Part shown: positions 60,958 through 63,225 of the stretch, piece after piece
Layout of the letters: each line of letters starts with the position of its first letter
Numbering within the stretch: the stretch's first letter is position 1
Source: Flavobacteriia bacterium
GTDB taxonomy: Bacteria > Bacteroidota > Bacteroidia > Flavobacteriales > Flavobacteriaceae
Reading direction: 5' to 3'
Assembly: GCA_004293045.1 (NCBI GenBank)
Contig: RDXY01000009.1
Span: 1 to 63,225 of the forward strand
Length of the DNA stretch: 63,225 nt
Notes under the pieces: model-generated
The model's input: the letters and a program-made list of their open reading frames with translations, nothing else
Told to the model about the DNA's origin: nothing
The model's database searches: none
Position numbers and translations under genes: made by a program

Positions 60958-62229
60958 TTAGTTTATAATATCAAATCCAGTATATTGTCTTAATACTTCA
61001 GGAATTACAATCCCTTCAGGCGTTTGATAATTTTCTAAAATCCCTGCTAACACGCGAGGTAGCGCTAAGGAACTTCCGTTTAAGGTGTGTGCCAATTGGT
61101 TTTTGCCATTCGCATCTTTGTATCTTAATTTTAATCGGTTTGCTTGGAAGGTTTCAAAATTAGAAACAGAAGAAATTTCTAACCAACGGTCTTGAGCGGT
61201 TGAAAAAACTTCGAAATCATAGGTTAACGCAGAAGCAAAACTCATATCGCCACCACATAATCGCAAAATTCGGTAAGGTAATTTTAATTCTTGTAATATT
61301 TCTTTTACATGTTCCACCATTCCGTCTAATGCAGCATAAGAATTTTCTGGTTTTTCAATTCGTACAATTTCTACTTTATCAAATTGATGTAAACGATTTA
61401 ATCCTCGAACATGGGCACCATACGAACCTGCCTCTCTACGGAAACAAGGGGTGTAGCCCGTGCATAAAATAGGTAAATCATTTTCTGAAACTAAATCGTC
61501 TCTGAAAATATTTGTAACAGGTACTTCTGCAGTTGGAATTAAATACAAATTATCTGTTGCATCGTGATACATTTGTCCGTCTTTGTCCGGTAATTGCCCT
61601 GTTCCATAAGCAGATGCTTCATTTACTAAATGGGGTACTTGATATTCTTTGTAACCCGCATCCGTATTTTTATCTAAGAAATAGGAAATAAGTGCTCGTT
61701 GTAATTTGGCGCCTTTGCCTTTATAAACAGGAAAACCCGCACCTGTGATTTTTACCCCTAATTCAAAATCAATAATATCATATTTTTTAGCTAATTCCCA
61801 ATGAGGTAAAGCGCCTTCGTGTAATTTTGGTATCTCTCCTTCTTCAAAAACGTTTATATTTTCTTCAGGTGTTTTTCCAAAAGGAACAATTTCTGCAGGT
61901 AAATTAGGTAATTTATATAATTCGTCTTGCAATTGACTAGTAATTGCATTCAAACTTTCATTTAACTGCTTAGAATTTTCTCTAATTTGTGTGGTTTTTT
62001 CCTTTAAGATTTCGGCTTTGGCTTTTTCGCCATTTTTCATCATTTCGCCAATATCTTTGGATAATTTATTAGATTCAGCTAACAAGTTGTCTAATTCTAC
62101 TTGCGTATTTCTACGCTTTTCGTCTAATTCTACAATATATTCTACAATGCCTGCTGCCTCAAAGTTTTTTTTCGCCAAACGCGTAATTACTTCTTCTTTG
62201 TTTTCTCTAATAAAATGTACTTGTAACAT
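60958..62229 (-). CDS. serS: Seryl-tRNA synthetase
   Basis: Charges tRNA-Ser. The 423-residue class II synthetase has an N-terminal coiled-coil arm (about 28-110), motif 2 in PCFRREAGSYGAHVRGLNRLHQF cut to the invariant FRREAG, and motif 3 in LNGSSLALPRVLAGILENYQ. Length is normal. It is divergent from the M1 peptidase gene, with 130 bases between them. Confidence 0.96.
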   Translation of the reverse strand: MLQVHFIRENKEEVITRLAKKNFEAAGIVEYIVELDEKRRNTQVELDNLLAESNKLSKDIGEMMKNGEKAKAEILKEKTTQIRENSKQLNESLNAITSQLQDELYKLPNLPAEIVPFGKTPEENINVFEEGEIPKLHEGALPHWELAKKYDIIDFELGVKITGAGFPVYKGKGAKLQRALISYFLDKNTDAGYKEYQVPHLVNEASAYGTGQLPDKDGQMYHDATDNLYLIPTAEVPVTNIFRDDLVSENDLPILCTGYTPCFRREAGSYGAHVRGLNRLHQFDKVEIVRIEKPENSYAALDGMVEHVKEILQELKLPYRILRLCGGDMSFASALTYDFEVFSTAQDRWLEISSVSNFETFQANRLKLRYKDANGKNQLAHTLNGSSLALPRVLAGILENYQTPEGIVIPEVLRQYTGFDIIN

Positions 62230-62249
62230 GTTTGTTTGTTTTTGAAAAG

Positions 62250-62257
62250 CAAATGTA
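62250..62257 (-). promoter_or_regulatory. serS -7 promoter box
   Basis: The minus strand reads TACATTTG, a match to TAnnTTTG, 20 bases before the start codon; a second match (TATATTTG, minus strand at 62294-62301) lies further upstream. The divergent M1 gene has only a weaker box, TATTTTCG, at 62333-62340. Confidence 0.45.
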
Positions 62258-62359
62258 AGAAATTGTTGTAAATTTTTTAGAAAAGTATGTGTACAAATAT
62301 AAACTATGTTTAAAGATTAAAAAAAAAATAACTATTTTCGTGCTTTTAAAATAATAATA

Positions 62360-63225
62360 ATGAAAAATATTATTCAATTCTTTTTTGTTTTATCTACCAC
62401 TTTCTGTTTTTCTCAAACTCCAGAATTAGAATTTGATAAAATGGTGGAATCCGAATCAAAATCGGCAGCTTCAACAATGAATGTTCAAGTGAATCCGAAC
62501 ACACAAAATTATGATGTTATCTATCATGAATTACGTTTTACAGTTAACCCGAACAATACACCAGCGGCAATTAGTGGTGTAGTAAAAACTACATTTACAG
62601 CTTTAGCAAATATGAGTTCTATTACTTTTGATATGGCTACTGAGTTAGTGGTGAGTTCTGTTACCATGAATAGCGAGAATTTAACTTTTTCTCAAAGTAA
62701 TTACGAATTAAATATTACTTTTCCGAGTACCCTTACTACAGGAACTAGTGCCTCTGTAATTATTACTTATGCGGGTATTCCGCCAACTGCTGAAGGTGCA
62801 TTTACTAGGAGTACACATAATGGAACGCCTGTAATTTACACCCTTTCAGAACCTTTTGGCGCTAGAGATTGGTGGCCCTGTAAGCAAGATTTAAATGATA
62901 AAATCAACAGTTTTGATATGTATATAACCGCGCCTTCTGCTTTCAATAGTGTTTCGAACGGGCTACAACAGAGCAGAATTGTAACAGGTGCCAATGCTAC
63001 CACACATTTTAAGCATTTATATCCAATTCCTGCCTATTTAATTGTTTTAAACGTAACTAATTATGAGGTATATAATCAGCAAGGAGGTTTAGGAACCGTT
63101 GCTTCACCGTATTTTCCAATCATTAACTATTTGTATCCAGAAAACAATACTTCTTCCACACAAACACAATTAGGAGTTACGCCAACTATTATAAATTTTT
63201 ATGAAAGTATTTTAGAACCTTACCC
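62360..63225 (+). CDS. M1 family aminopeptidase (3' truncated)
   Basis: The frame opens at ATG 62360 and stays open to the right end of the window (288 complete codons). It begins with a signal peptide (MKNIIQFFFVLSTTFCFSQ, cut after SQ). The visible part is the N-terminal beta-domain of M1 metallopeptidases: YDVIYHELRFTVNPNNTPAA, then LSEPFGARDWWPCKQDLNDK, the region just before the catalytic domain. The zinc motif HEXXH would lie to the right. Many Bacteroidota members carry a C-terminal type IX secretion signal, which cannot be tested here. Confidence 0.85.
   Translation, partial: MKNIIQFFFVLSTTFCFSQTPELEFDKMVESESKSAASTMNVQVNPNTQNYDVIYHELRFTVNPNNTPAAISGVVKTTFTALANMSSITFDMATELVVSSVTMNSENLTFSQSNYELNITFPSTLTTGTSASVIITYAGIPPTAEGAFTRSTHNGTPVIYTLSEPFGARDWWPCKQDLNDKINSFDMYITAPSAFNSVSNGLQQSRIVTGANATTHFKHLYPIPAYLIVLNVTNYEVYNQQGGLGTVASPYFPIINYLYPENNTSSTQTQLGVTPTIINFYESILEPY

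Overview
The window is a piece of an AT-rich chromosome from the Bacteroidota, most likely family Flavobacteriaceae and close to Flavobacterium. The support is the gliding-motility lipoprotein GldH next to PBP1A, the RicT/PSP1 protein, the DUF6341-DUF6427-upp-DUF4254 block, TonB-dependent receptors with a carboxypeptidase-like N-domain, and promoters of the Bacteroidota TAnnTTTG type instead of TATAAT boxes. No rRNA, tRNA, CRISPR array, prophage or insertion sequence was found. No gene-free stretch exceeds 300 bases.

Region 1 (1-23.5 kb) is a surface-polysaccharide (O-antigen/EPS) locus, preceded by a left-truncated GH3-family enzyme and a large DUF6909-type protein. The locus opens with a Wzz-like chain-length protein and rfbB-A-C-D (dTDP-rhamnose). 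It continues with a GT2, a WecD-like N-acetyltransferase, a GT39 and a WecE-like aminotransferase, which with RfbA/RfbB would make dTDP-Fuc4NAc. Next come a GtrII-type membrane glucosyltransferase on the opposite strand, two paralogous small lipoproteins, a Wzx flippase, a left-handed-helix acyltransferase, two Wzy/WaaL-type membrane proteins, two GT4 enzymes, a UDP-glucuronate decarboxylase and a WbaP-like initiating phosphotransferase. A double hairpin after the last gene probably ends the transcript.

Region 2 (23.5-44.6 kb) is mostly housekeeping: purD, DUF6341, DUF6427, upp, DUF4254 with a GT9, a PaaE-like reductase, a thioesterase, a SPOR protein, dprA, trpS, plsC, recA, trhO (with an extra C-terminal barrel), ricT, gldH, PBP1A and scoA/scoB. 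A four-helix-bundle gene sits between scoA and scoB. An rRNA methyltransferase follows.

Region 3 (44.7-63.2 kb) holds a serine hydrolase, a 3'-5' exonuclease, a MORN protein, and a TonB receptor with a lipoprotein partner, divergent from a PhoB/PhoR-like two-component pair with a Pho-box-like repeat between them. It continues with trmB, a LysE exporter, an alkyltransferase-like protein, an Fe-S module (mrp, nfu, fnr, fdx), a cystathionine gamma-synthase-type enzyme, a TPR protein, serS and a right-truncated M1 peptidase.

The most unusual signal is a dispersed class of short word arrays (7-9 bp words, a different word at each site). They often form left arm - core - inverted right arm structures in gaps between genes, and one array lies inside rfbD. 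In the sco operon the same arms bracket the four-helix-bundle gene, and an ORF-less copy lies 0.7 kb further on. This resembles 23S rRNA intervening sequences, which also encode a four-helix-bundle protein between complementary ends. Other leads are a nucleosidase-like C-terminal domain in the DUF6909 protein, an EF-Tu-domain-2-like barrel fused to TrhO, a Pho-box candidate before the TonB receptor, an Mrp without its CxxC, and an alkyltransferase-like protein without the acceptor cysteine.
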